NCBI GenBank assembly: GCA_002811675.1
Contig: PDIM01010357.1
Location: forward strand, 150,992 to 175,812
Direction of reading: 5' to 3'
Length of the DNA: 24,821 nucleotides
From: Ichthyosporea sp. XGB-2017a
Taxonomy: Eukaryota > Opisthokonta > Ichthyosporea
Part shown: positions 9,869-19,900 of the stretch, piece by piece
Layout: every line of letters starts with the position of its first letter
How positions within the stretch are numbered: the first letter of the stretch is position 1
Position numbers and translations under genes: made by a program
Notes under the pieces: generated by a model
The model's input: only the letters and a program-made list of their open reading frames with translations
Told to the model about the DNA's origin: nothing
Database searches by the model: none

Positions 9869-10047
9869 AAATGAAAAAAAAATAAAATAACTGAAAAAAC
9901 TAAAAACTTAAAACTTTTTGAAACCTTTTTTTTGGTTTGCTTTCGTTGTTTTTGTTATTTTGATTTTTGATTTTGCATTTAGTTGAATAGGCCTTTGGTC
10001 TGATTGATCGGAAAAAGATTGGATTTCGGGGTTTAGATTTAATAGCA

Positions 10048-11427
10048 ATGCCCACAGTTGTCCTCCTGGATACCTCCTTGTCTTTGTGTAGGCCCATTTG
10101 TAATTCTGATGCAGGATTTCGAAGACAGGATGTTCTACAGCTTGGGACACTTCACTTTCTGAAACTTTTGGAAACGAAATGCCCCTTTGAGCTGTGTGCG
10201 TTGTTCACATTTAGTTCCAGTTGTCATATAGTTTCTCCTTTCACGAGAGATTATGCAAAGTTAAAGAGCTTTCTGTATGATGTGTCCCTGGAAGATAAGA
10301 CTTGTCTGGATGTGGGGCTTTCAACTGTAGCTAATTATTTGAATAACTATAGTGACGTTGACGGGGAAGTTCATGTGGTTGTAGTAACTGATGGATGCAG
10401 TAGTGGAATTAAAGATTCCAAATCTGTATCCACCTTCAAGGCTCCAACAAAGATTCATTTTATTTTATTGCACGAGCTCAACGAGCAAACAGAATTTGAC
10501 TCCTATGCCGCCATATGTCAACGTACAGGGGGATCATTGCGTCGAGTTTTGCTTCCAGAACATGCAAACAAGGTGAAGCGTGAATTTGAATCTCTGTTCG
10601 ACACACATTTTATGAAATTCTGCTCGTTTCTTTCGTTTGGCTATCTCCTGTGCAGAATTCACCTGTACCCAGCTCCGTCGAACACGTTTGCGAAGTCCCT
10701 TGAGGGGCGGTACAGTTCGAGTGGATCGAATCGACCTAATATCTTTCCCGAGGTGGTATCTGTATATGGATTTATTCCCTTGAAGGCGTACAATAGCGCT
10801 CCTTCGTTGTCAAAGCATATGGTAATACCAAAAACTTCGAATCAAGAGAGCGACGAGCAGATGTTTATGCTTCTCGGTATTAAAGTTCTGTTGGAATCGA
10901 TGGAAAAGAAAGGAGTTTGTGGTGTTGTCAAGTTTGGAGAAAATTGGTTTGGCTTTTTAATTCCTGTGCGCAATGGTAAATATCTGGATTTTGAACTGTC
11001 TGTTATGGAGCCAGGTCAAGAAATTCCGTGGCTTTATTGTATTGAGACTTTAAGCGGAGAGCATGCCCAAGAGCCCGAAAGTCTTCACAATGTTCTGCCA
11101 AAAAGCTACATTTCACAAAAAGGGCTTTATACCATTCCATGGTCAAAAAAGTCTGTACTTCAGCTATCTCTTCAAAAGTTTTTTCGCCATGCAAAATCCG
11201 TGATGGAAAAAAAAGAACTCTTTCTGAACGAGCTGAACAACCTTCGGTCAGTGTCGAGGATTTATGGCATACCAGATTTATTGCCAAACATCGCCAGCGA
11301 TTTAAGTGCGGACATCGAGCGCTTTGAAAACCAGAAGGAAGCTCAAAGTGCAATTAAAAAAACAATCGACATTTTGAATGAACCTTCAAATGGCTTTGCC
11401 ATAAGCGCAAAGGAAATATTTGGATAA
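10048..11427 (+). CDS. INTS14: Integrator complex subunit 14 homologue (VWA domain)
   Basis: Intronless, 459 residues from the ATG at 10048. The start MPTVVLLD closely matches the human INTS14 start MPTVVVMD. A von Willebrand A domain covers about 1-190: the MIDAS loop is D8-x-S10-x-S12, PFTRDY begins at 64, DKTCL at 83-87 supplies the candidate MIDAS Thr (T85), and VTDG has its Asp at 115. The middle part matches the beta-barrel region of INTS14, with a motif like PxPWL (EIPWLYCIE). The C-terminal 90 residues match its helical tail (KxxxFxxELNxLRxxSxxYGxxDLL). In animals INTS14 pairs with INTS13 and binds INTS10 in a module of the nuclear Integrator complex, which cleaves nascent transcripts (snRNA 3' ends and promoter-proximal mRNA). 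Human INTS14 is 518 residues, so this one is somewhat shorter. It converges on the next gene with 37 bp between them. Orthology is inferred from motifs along the whole length. Confidence 0.85.
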   Translation: MPTVVLLDTSLSLCRPICNSDAGFRRQDVLQLGTLHFLKLLETKCPFELCALFTFSSSCHIVSPFTRDYAKLKSFLYDVSLEDKTCLDVGLSTVANYLNNYSDVDGEVHVVVVTDGCSSGIKDSKSVSTFKAPTKIHFILLHELNEQTEFDSYAAICQRTGGSLRRVLLPEHANKVKREFESLFDTHFMKFCSFLSFGYLLCRIHLYPAPSNTFAKSLEGRYSSSGSNRPNIFPEVVSVYGFIPLKAYNSAPSLSKHMVIPKTSNQESDEQMFMLLGIKVLLESMEKKGVCGVVKFGENWFGFLIPVRNGKYLDFELSVMEPGQEIPWLYCIETLSGEHAQEPESLHNVLPKSYISQKGLYTIPWSKKSVLQLSLQKFFRHAKSVMEKKELFLNELNNLRSVSRIYGIPDLLPNIASDLSADIERFENQKEAQSAIKKTIDILNEPSNGFAISAKEIFG

Positions 11428-11464
11428 ACTTCGCTCTAGTCGTTTATTGTTTCATGTGGGAGCT

Positions 11465-13493
11465 CTAAAGCCACGCTTCAATCTTGCGTGTTTGTATATC
11501 GTGAATCTATTGAAAGTGGAAAAGGAGGAGCGAGTTAATTTGAGTTTAAAGCCAAATCAAAATTTTGTAAATCAATGGCCAATGGATATATTATGCTTAC
11601 CAATTGTTCGGTGTAGGGCTTTCCTCCGAGGTTGAAGGTTTCTCCTTTTAGTTTTTCATATACTGGAAGTACCTTCAAGAGAATCTCTTCCCATTTTAAG
11701 AGTCTTGGGATTACAGAGCGTCTTATCCTCTCCTGTGCTCTCTTTTTGACAAATTACAGGGGCAATGTGGTTAATTTCAAGACATGATTTTCATTGCCAT
11801 AATTATATTCGGCTCTACTTACCAAATGAGACGTGTCTTTCAACAAATTTTCCTTTGAGAGTCGACTTTTGTTGTTGGTCACTTCATTTTCAAGTTCTTG
11901 CATTTGACTTTTGAGTTCTATTCTTTTCCCAATCAGCTTGACCATATCCCTGAAGGAAATAGCGTCTGTTATTTGAAAATCGTCCTGTGATTGCAAAGAA
12001 CGAATTTCCTCAAGCATGGGGTTTTTTGAACATTCATCAGATGCCTCAGCTGGGGACGAATTATTTTTTGTGTTGGTGCATTGTGAAGCTGTTTCTGCTT
12101 GTGGGGAGCCTTGTTTCTCTGATCCATTCTCAGAAAATTTGTCGGATATCCTTACCGTTTTCTCAGTGTTCTTTCTGGTGGGTGGAAACACGTCTTCGGA
12201 AAGCTCTTCAGTTCTTTTAAAGCAGTCATTTAAATGTTCAATTTGTTTAATCCCTTCAGATAGAAAATTATGGGCCCGGCTTTGCGAAGAGTCAGCTGTT
12301 TTGCTGACAAATTCAACTCTATTGGTAAATATGTTCCCCATTTTGGATTTGATTTTGGACTTGTCAATTGAAATGTTATTAATGTTGTTTGAAATAAAGG
12401 AGAACGTGTCCAAATCTTCCCTTAATACTTCTTTAAGATCCTCGGAGAGAGCTGAAATTTCTATGTCCTTTGCCTCACAACTTTCACGTACGTCAATTAG
12501 AAGCTGATTAAGTTCTTGAACTTTTTCGCCCAATGCGCAAGATTCGGATAGCGAAGCCACTAAATCTTCGCGTAAGCCAGTGACTTCTTCACTCACATTC
12601 GTCTCAGAGGAGGATTTTAACTCTTCAACCATTCCCAAAAGCTTTCTGTTGTCCTCTTCCAAACCCGCCATCTCTTTAGTCAATTGCTCTACTTTCCCTT
12701 CGCTGACTGTCAATTTGTCTTCGTTTACACGAATTGCTCTTTGTGCTTTCAGGTGTTGGTCTAAAATGCGGCTTGTTAGAGCCCCCTTTTCTGCCATCAA
12801 AATCTCTTTTTCGAATGTCAATTCCTGCAGCTGAGTGTTGAGCTCCAACTGTAGCTGTATCTTTTCCTGCTCAACGGCCCTCAATTTCATACCGAGCTCT
12901 TTAATCTTTTGCTTGTTCTCGTTAGCTTCATTGGCCAACTGTTGTTCCATAATTTGCTTGACCCTCCTCTCTCTACTTGCTTTTGCTTCCATAAAATGTT
13001 TCACAGTTTCTTCCGATACTTCGCATTTTGCCTCCAAGAGAAAGGATTTATCTCTGAGCTCAGCAACTTCGGTCGCAGTAAGTTGGGCATCTTTCACTAA
13101 TTTACACTCCCTTTCTTTCAAACGTTGAATTTCAATCTCAGACTCTTCGCACATCTTTTTAAGTTTCGCAACACTCTCCTCCAGCTTTGCATTGTTTTGT
13201 CTCAACTTCTGAATTTCATGTTCATCGGTCACATTTAATACTTGGTGCTGTCCCTCCTGCTTAGCTTTCAGAATTTCCACCTTCGCATGCGTGAGATCAT
13301 TTTTGAGATGCGTGATTATATTCTTCAGATCCTCCACCTGATCCTCATAATATCCATCCTCAGACCCACGTTCACTACCGATAGCGTCATGCAATGCTTC
13401 TTCCTCCTTCGGGGCAGCATTTTTCACCGCTTGTCCTTGAAGGTCGATCTCAAAAACGTTACCGCTTACTGCTGGGTGAAGTTGCGGCTCCAT
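11465..13493 (-). CDS. Long coiled-coil protein, three exons, unknown function
   Basis: The ATG is at 13493. Reading straight on meets a stop at 11756-11754, but a strong donor (gtaagt) begins at 11822. I propose three exons: 13493-11823, 11732-11601 and 11506-11465, all joined at phase 0 across introns of 90 and 94 nt (gtaagt...cag and gtaagc...tag). The product is 614 residues, and its last part reads KWEEILLKVLP, then a stretch ending IEAWL and stop. An acidic N-terminus of about 60 residues precedes Glu/Lys/Leu/Gln-rich heptad-like helix from about 50 to 350. A Ser- and Asn-rich linker follows, then a shorter helical segment near 490-555. No enzymatic motif, membrane helix or signal peptide is seen. 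This composition suits a cytoskeletal, Golgi or centrosomal tether, but coiled coils defeat naming by eye. It ends 37 bp from the stop of the convergent INTS14 gene. Confidence 0.82.
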
Positions 13494-13948
13494 TTTTCAA
13501 TTATCAAATCCAATGCATGGACGATGACTACAAGAAATCAACCAAAATTGATCATACAAATAAGAAAATTGAAAGGGGTTAAAAATAAAATAAAAAAAAA
13601 ACTTTTCAAAAAAAAAAAGAAAAAAACTACAGTAAAGAAAAAAGTTTCTCGCTATAACTTTGGCACAAAGAAAAAAAAAATCTATTTTTAGTACATTTTT
13701 GCAATTAATTCAGAAATTGGTTATGTGTCGACAGTTAGTAAATCTCCTGGGTGGGACCAAAACTCCTCAGGAAGTTTGTGGATAGCGACACTTCCTTTCC
13801 TCTCCGGCCAAGGGTGCATCCGCCCCATTACCCAGTCATGTTCCGACTCTCCGTGCCACTTGGGGCAAGAGGTTGGAATGGGGATTGGGTCAGGGTTAAG
13901 GGATCATCCGCCGTTCGGGTGAAGAAAGGAAGGAGACGTGGCGGGGTT

Positions 13949-14025
13949 GAAGGGGGGGGTTAGTTGGTAAGAATGGGGAGGGAGAAGGTTGATACCATCC
14001 ATGTGATGGGACCCCCCCCCCCTTC
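13949..14025. repeat. G-tract / C-tract inverted repeat
   Basis: GAA-G8-T at 13949-13960 is complementary to A-C11-TTC at 14011-14025, apart from three extra C. The 50-nt loop contains a small inner inverted repeat (ccatc...gatgg). The arms could pair as about 12 bp of mostly G:C. Confidence 0.6.
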
Positions 14026-14282
14026 TTTTAGGTTCTTGTGGTTTTCTTGTTGTCTTTTTAAATAAAAGAGTTGCTTTTGTTTTGCAAGAGGTAACCTGCA
14101 AACCCTGGAAAGGTTCTCATTGAACACAGAACAAAACAGTTATGAATGAAAACTGTATGGTGATATAAAAAACCTGGTATTCCAAGTGAATTCGCCTCAC
14201 CGGAAAAATGGTTGAAAATACTTGGTATAAACTCTAAGACAAGACTTCCCTTTCGCTTTGATGCCTTGCTTTCATCAATAAT

Positions 14283-14300
14283 CTGAATAACCTGAATAAC
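14283..14300. repeat. Perfect 9-bp tandem duplication
   Basis: The unit ctgaataac occurs twice back to back. It is too short to assign a role. Confidence 0.8.
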
Positions 14301-14586
14301 CGAAAAAGAAACACGTTCACAAACGAGAAACGTCTGCTTGAATCTTCGTGATGTAACTGCCCAATTCAGAGCATCAACTCAAAACCCGAAATTCTACAGC
14401 TAGAGTAAGTCTGGGCTTCCTATCTCGTTCAATTTGGATGTCTTTTCCGTCAAATTGAGAGAAAAGAAAGAAGAAAGCAAAACAGAAAATAGGAAAAGGA
14501 ACAAAACAAAACCAAAAACAAAAAAATAAATTCCCGCCTTTTTTGAAAGGCAACAGCGACGACGTTGACTTTTTTTTGGCTGTTTC

Positions 14587-14639
14587 AAAAAAAAAAAAAA
14601 AAAAAAATTTCCTTTTTTTTTTTTTTTTTTTTTTTTTTT
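14587..14639. repeat. Adjacent A21 and T27 homopolymers
   Basis: A run of 21 A (14587-14607) is followed by tttcc and then 27 T (14613-14639). The two runs are complementary and could fold back. Homopolymer lengths in assemblies are error-prone. Confidence 0.8.
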
Positions 14640-15563
14640 GGGTTGGAGGGGGGGGGGATTAGGAAAATAAAATGCTCTGCATTGCAGGGAAACTCTTTCG
14701 CTGTGGGATGGAAAGAGATTTACTATTCAAATCCAAAAATCATTGTCGTTTTTTCATTGTAAATCCATCACAGTGGAAGCAAATCTTTGGTGTTACTTTT
14801 AGTCAAGGCCAGTAAAGGCCATGTTATTCTCTTAACAGATTTTCTTTGACACTAGGAAACAACTTTTCTTTTGTCAATTTGTTTCTCCTCTCTCCCATCA
14901 CCCAACCTTTCAGCCAACCTTTTCCCCATCTGTCCCCCTTCTGCTGCCCCTTTTCTATGTTGTTCTGAATATCTGTCCCCACATCTAATATCTGATTATC
15001 GCATACATGAAAAGTCAATGGTGCACATTGGCAGAGGCATCACTTGCTAGATTTTATTTCTTGAAGAGGTTGATTTCCCTTTCTCACTTTGTGCAACATT
15101 TATTTCCCTTTTTTTCTCCTATGGTATCATTCCCAAGAACACTTTCCCTTTCTTTTTTTCCTCTCAATTTCCCCCTAGCTACCTCTTTCTTTCCTTTCTC
15201 TCTAACAACAAAAAAGAAAAAGAACCCCACCTACTTCTATGCAGACCTCACTACAAAGATGGGCAGTCCCCAATTAATGTCCCTTGGTCACTTTTTTCAC
15301 TGGTTCTTCTCAATGGTCTTGTTTCCTTTAATTGTTCCGATCATGGACACCATTCCTGTTCATTGTGCCAAAACCAGGCAATTATAACGACTTGCTTGGT
15401 ACACAATAGTTGCTCCACCTAGCTCTCAAATAAGGCAGGTACAATACCCTGCTGGATCTTGCTTCCTCTTCCGTCTGCAGTTAGTCTCGGCCTTCTTGAT
15501 GTTCATTAGCTTCGAGTGAAACATAATTATAGTATTATGATACTGTAGTATTGGTCATTGCCA

Positions 15564-15585
15564 GTTTGGGGAGAGTTTGGGGAGA
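15564..15585. repeat. Perfect 11-bp tandem duplication
   Basis: The unit gtttggggaga occurs twice back to back at 15564-15574 and 15575-15585, in non-coding DNA about 1.3 kb upstream of the ATPase start. Confidence 0.8.
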
Positions 15586-16657
15586 AATTGTGTACATGTT
15601 TTTTGAATCTTTTCACTTTATGGAACGCAAAACTGTATTTTTAATGATTTGAAAGACGTGGAAAAGTGCACCAAAAGATGTCTCCATTTCCAAATGCAGA
15701 CATCCTCTTGCCTTAAACGGCCTTTCCATGCTATAACTAGAGGCCTTTGTTGCAATCTCTAGATAGGCCTTTTTAGGAAGGCGGCCTCCCTTTTTTGGGC
15801 GAGGAAAGTCCTTTATATATGATTGAATCCCAAAGAAATTAACCAATGAAATAGCTAGATAGACCCACGCTTGGCTGTGATTGGGTAAAAGGGCGGAGTA
15901 ACAGTCTATATTTGTAGAGGGAGTTTCTATGTTTGGATGCATGTGATGGCGTCAAATGCCAATCATCTTTAAAGAAATTGGCTTTTCCAAACGATGTACC
16001 TTATAGACACGTATTTAATTATTATATGACCCTTTTGGTAAATGTTGGATCTTTTTGACGAGAATGTCTTGGACAGTCTCTCATCATGCCAGGGCTGTAT
16101 GAAATTTGAAAATGAAAGGAAATTAGGTGATGAGTGCCAAATCTTTGATAGATTGGCAATAATGATAGGTTTTGTGCATTAATTATTCGACAAAGACTCT
16201 CTAAAATCGATAAATAATTAAAGTGGCCAGCTGATTTTGCAATGAAGCCTCGCCATTTCGTTCATTGACAAGGGAGATGACCCACTTTGCGGGTTTTTGA
16301 CCGACAAAATCGAGTGAAATCTGTTGAGAATTGATGAACTTGGGAAATTTGAAAGTGTGCGTAGGATCAATATTTGCAGGGATCATACAAAAAGGGGGAG
16401 GATGCAGTTCGTACATGAGGCGCATCTTTTGAATGGACAAAAACTGTTTTCCCCACTGTTGTTTTAGAGGGATTTTCCACCTTGCAGTACACGGCAGAAA
16501 GTTGTACTTCAGCCTTTGGAAGTAATATTCCAGTACAATATGACTCATCAATTACGTTCCATGAGAAATTTATAAGCCGAGAAAACTTGTTACTGTAATC
16601 AATTAGTCAAGTACTTCACAACTCTAGTCTTTTGGCAATTAACTTCGTTACTGCATT

Positions 16658-16715
16658 TATATAAAGTGCGCCATCAATCAATTTTTTATTAAAAAACTTG
16701 GGAAAACGTATAAAA
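16658..16715 (+). promoter_or_regulatory. Two TATA boxes of the P-type ATPase promoter
   Basis: TATATAAA is at 16658-16665 and TATAAAA at 16709-16715. The second lies 188 nt before the ATG at 16904. It is followed by a CT-rich stretch and then an A-rich leader (16800-16830) without an upstream ATG close to the start. This layout is typical of highly expressed fungal genes and agrees with the codon bias of the ATPase. Confidence 0.6.
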
Positions 16716-16903
16716 GCACAGGGATCCTTCGCTTTCACAAAGAAAAGCTTCATCATCAAAACTTTTGGTTTTAAATCTCTTTATTAATTTGTAAATCTAT
16801 ATTTGAGTTAAGAAAAAAACAAAAAAAAGAGATATTACTTTTGATTTTGATTTAGAATTTTATATTTTGTAATTGATATTAACAACTGTTTGTAAAAAGC
16901 ACT

Positions 16904-19900
16904 ATGACTACTTTTGACAGCAAACAAAAACTCGATGAGCAGATTGTTATCAACACTGCCATTGACATGGGCGAGGACAGAAGACCTTCTCACTTCTCTC
17001 GTCGTAGCTCCCGCGCTATGTCAACCACCTCCCGTATGAGTACTGCCAGTTCCCATATCATTACTGAGTTTCAGGAACGCTCTACTCGTGTCCGCGACTC
17101 GCGCCGTGCAAGAAAACAAGCCAAGAAGGAGGCTAAGAAGGAAGCACAGAAGCAGCAACAGAGTGAGAGCAAGGATGACTTGAGAAAGGAAGTTGATATG
17201 GACGAGCACATTGTTCCTGTTGAGGAACTCGAAGAGCGTCTTCAGACTAGCACATCCACTGGTTTGACTACCAGCGAAGCCGAAAACAAATTGGCTCTGT
17301 ACGGTAAAAATGTTCTTACTCCCCCCAAGACCACTCCTACTTATATCCTCTTCTTGAGAGAAATTTTCACTGGTTTTGCTATTGTACTTTGGGCTGCTGC
17401 TGTCCTCTGTTTTGTTGGTTTTACCATCGAAGAAGTTCAGAATGAGCCCAACCCCACAAATGCTGATGGTGTCAGTACTAACTTGACTGTCGGTGTTGTT
17501 TTGACTCTTGTTATTATGGTTACTGGTACATTTTCTTTCTACCAGAACAACAAGTCCCGTAAGGTTATGGAGGGTTTCAAGAACATGGTTGCTTTGGAAA
17601 CCACTGTTTTGAGAAACGGTGAAAAGTTCACCCTCGCTGCCGATGAATTGGTTATTGGTGATATTGTCGAGGTCCGTTCTGGTGATCGTGTCCCTGCTGA
17701 TATTCGTGTTTTGGAAGCTACCAACTTCAAGGTTGATAACTCTTCTCTTACCGGAGAGTCTGAGCCTCAGAAGCGTTTCCCCAAGCAAACTCATGACAAT
17801 CCCCTTGAAACTGCCAATATTGCCTTTTCTACCACCACTTGCGTTGAAGGACAGTGTACTGGTATGGTCATCAACACTGGGGACAACACTGTGATTGGAC
17901 GTCTTGCAACTTTGGTTGCGTCTGCTGGTCCTGAAGAAACCCCGATGGGTAGAGAAATCAGAATCTTTATCTTCTACATTACTATCTTAGCTGGGTCTCT
18001 CGGTTTGTTGTTTTTCGCTGTCGGTATGGCTTGGGGCGAAGACTGGAACTTGTCTGTTATTACTATGATTGGTATCATTGTGGCAAATGTTCCCGAAGGT
18101 CTTCCTAGTATTATTGCCGTGTCCCTTACTCTCGCTGCCAAACGTATGGCTGGAAAGAATGTCTTGGTTACCAAACAACTCCAGTCTGTTGAAACCATGG
18201 GACGTACTTCTGTTATCTGTTCCGATAAAACCGGTACCCTGACACAAAACCGTATGACCGTCTCCCACATGTTCTATGACTTGCACATCAAGACCAGCGA
18301 TCCCGTTGCTGATGGTTCTTACGAACCCGACTCTGCTACTTTCCAGGAACTTTACAGTGTTGCTGCCCTTTGCAGTAGATCGGACTTCGAAGCTGACCAA
18401 GAGCATGTCCCCGTCATGGAGAGAAAAGTTGTTGGTGATGCTTCTGAAACTGCGTTCTTGAAATTCTGCGAAACAGTGAAACCCGTTCAACTTATTCGTG
18501 ACCAATGCCCAAAGATTGCTGAAATTCCTTTCAACTCCTCCAACAAATTCCAATTGTCTATTCACGAATCCGGTTCTTTGGATGACCAGAGACTTCGTTT
18601 GGTGATGAAGGGAGCCCCCGAAAGAATTGTAAGCAGATGCACCCACATTATGGTTGATGGAAAGCCCCAGATCTTTGACGACAAAATGAAGGCTATCTTC
18701 CAGGAATCGTATGAAAAATTGGGTGGTCTTGGTGAACGTGTGCTTGGTCTTTGCTCTTACAGACTCCCCGAACAGTATGGACGTGACTTTGAGTTTGACA
18801 CCGATTCTCCCAACTTCCCTATGGAAGGTTTCTGCTTTGTTGGTCTGTTGTCTTTGATTGATCCTCCTAGAGAGTCTGTTCCTGGTGCCATCTTGAGATG
18901 CAATACGGCTGGAATTAAAGTTGTTATGGTTACAGGTGATCATCCTTTGACTGCTGAGGCTATTTCGCGCAAGATTCATCTTCTTTCTGGCCAGGAAGGA
19001 AAGACTAGCATTGTTGTCCACGGTGATGCCCTTCGTGATATGACTGACGAGGAACTCAACAAGACTTTGGATCACGATGAGATTGTGTTTGCCCGTACTT
19101 CTCCCCAGCAAAAGCTCCGTATTGTTGAAGGTTTCCAGAAGCGTGGTGAGGTTGTTGCTGTAACTGGTGATGGTGTGAATGATTCCCCTGCCTTGAAGCA
19201 GGCTGATTGTGGTATTGCTATGGGTATTGCTGGTTCTGATGTTTCCAAGGAAGCTGCTGACTTGATCTTGTTGGATGACAACTTTGGTTCTATTGTCAAC
19301 GGTATCGAAGAAGGCCGTGTTATCTTTGATAACTTGAAGAAGTCTATTGCATACAGTTTGTCTTCCAAGTGCCCCGAAACAATTCCGTTTATCTTCTCTA
19401 CCATCTTCCGTCTTCCAACCCCATTGAGTCCCATTCTCGTGTTGTCCATCGATGTCGGTACTGATTTGTTGCCCGCTATTGCTCTTGCTTATGAAAAGGC
19501 CGAAGAAGGTGTCATGAGCCGTCCACCTCGCGACCCCAAGACTGATCGTCTGGTTACCATCAAAAGCATTTGCTACTCTTATGCATGGCTTGGTCTGCTC
19601 CAAGCATGTGCTGGTATGACGTCTTACTTCGTCCTCATGTACAAGGGTGGTAGTGGAAACATTGTTGACGGCGGTTGCTGGTACCCCGGTGACTTGTTTT
19701 TCCAGACCAACTGGGACAATGATAGCGACAATAAGATTATAGATTCTTGTGGAAAGACCTGGTCCTTTGACGACAGACAAACCCTTACTTCCTATGCCAC
19801 TGCTTGTTACTTTGTTGCTGTTCTTCTTAACCGTATTGGAGTCTTGCTTATGTGCAAGAGCACTGTCAAGTCTCTCTTCACTGAAGGAATTAAGAACAAG

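Larger units (their letters stand above)
13494..16903. other. Long intergenic region without a supported gene
   Basis: These 3.4 kb separate two divergent start codons. From the left: A/T homopolymers (13560-13690); a GC-richer block (about 13740-14030) with G- and C-tracts; a 9-bp tandem repeat at 14283-14300; A21/T27 tracts at 14587-14639; then C/T-rich DNA with no coding character to about 15300. An 11-bp tandem repeat (gtttggggaga) lies at 15564-15585. CCAAT-type boxes occur near 15841 and, inverted, near 15879, with a GC-box-like gggcgga beside the latter. The last 250 bp look like the ATPase promoter. One minus-strand reading frame, 16548-16201 (115 codons from an ATG), is the only candidate small gene and is discussed as a finding. 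No tRNA B-box, rRNA or snRNA was recognised. Confidence 0.6.

Noticed and set aside
12016-13128. Several plus-strand frames opposite the coiled-coil gene
   Set aside because: Antisense to Glu/Lys/Leu-rich coding, which reads as Ser/Phe/Cys-rich sequence on the other strand; no motifs.
13740-13930. GC-richer block considered as a tRNA, snRNA or rRNA fragment
   Set aside because: No B-box, cloverleaf or Sm-site pattern could be made, and no rRNA core motif is recognised.
15007-15387. Plus-strand frame of 126 codons rich in Phe, Ser and Leu
   Set aside because: Composition simply reflects C/T-rich DNA; no believable protein features.
15613-15942. Minus-strand frame of 109 codons in the long gap
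   Set aside because: It has an ATG but no family resemblance, no splice partners and a CCAAT/GC-box-like region inside it. More likely non-coding.
13494-16903. Search for a transposon or viral remnant in the gap
   Set aside because: No terminal repeats with target duplications, no transposase, integrase or reverse transcriptase motifs; only short tandem repeats and homopolymers.
17021-17794. Second antisense frame (257 codons) opposite the ATPase N-terminal half
   Set aside because: Same cause: an artefact of the biased coding strand, with no recognisable domain.
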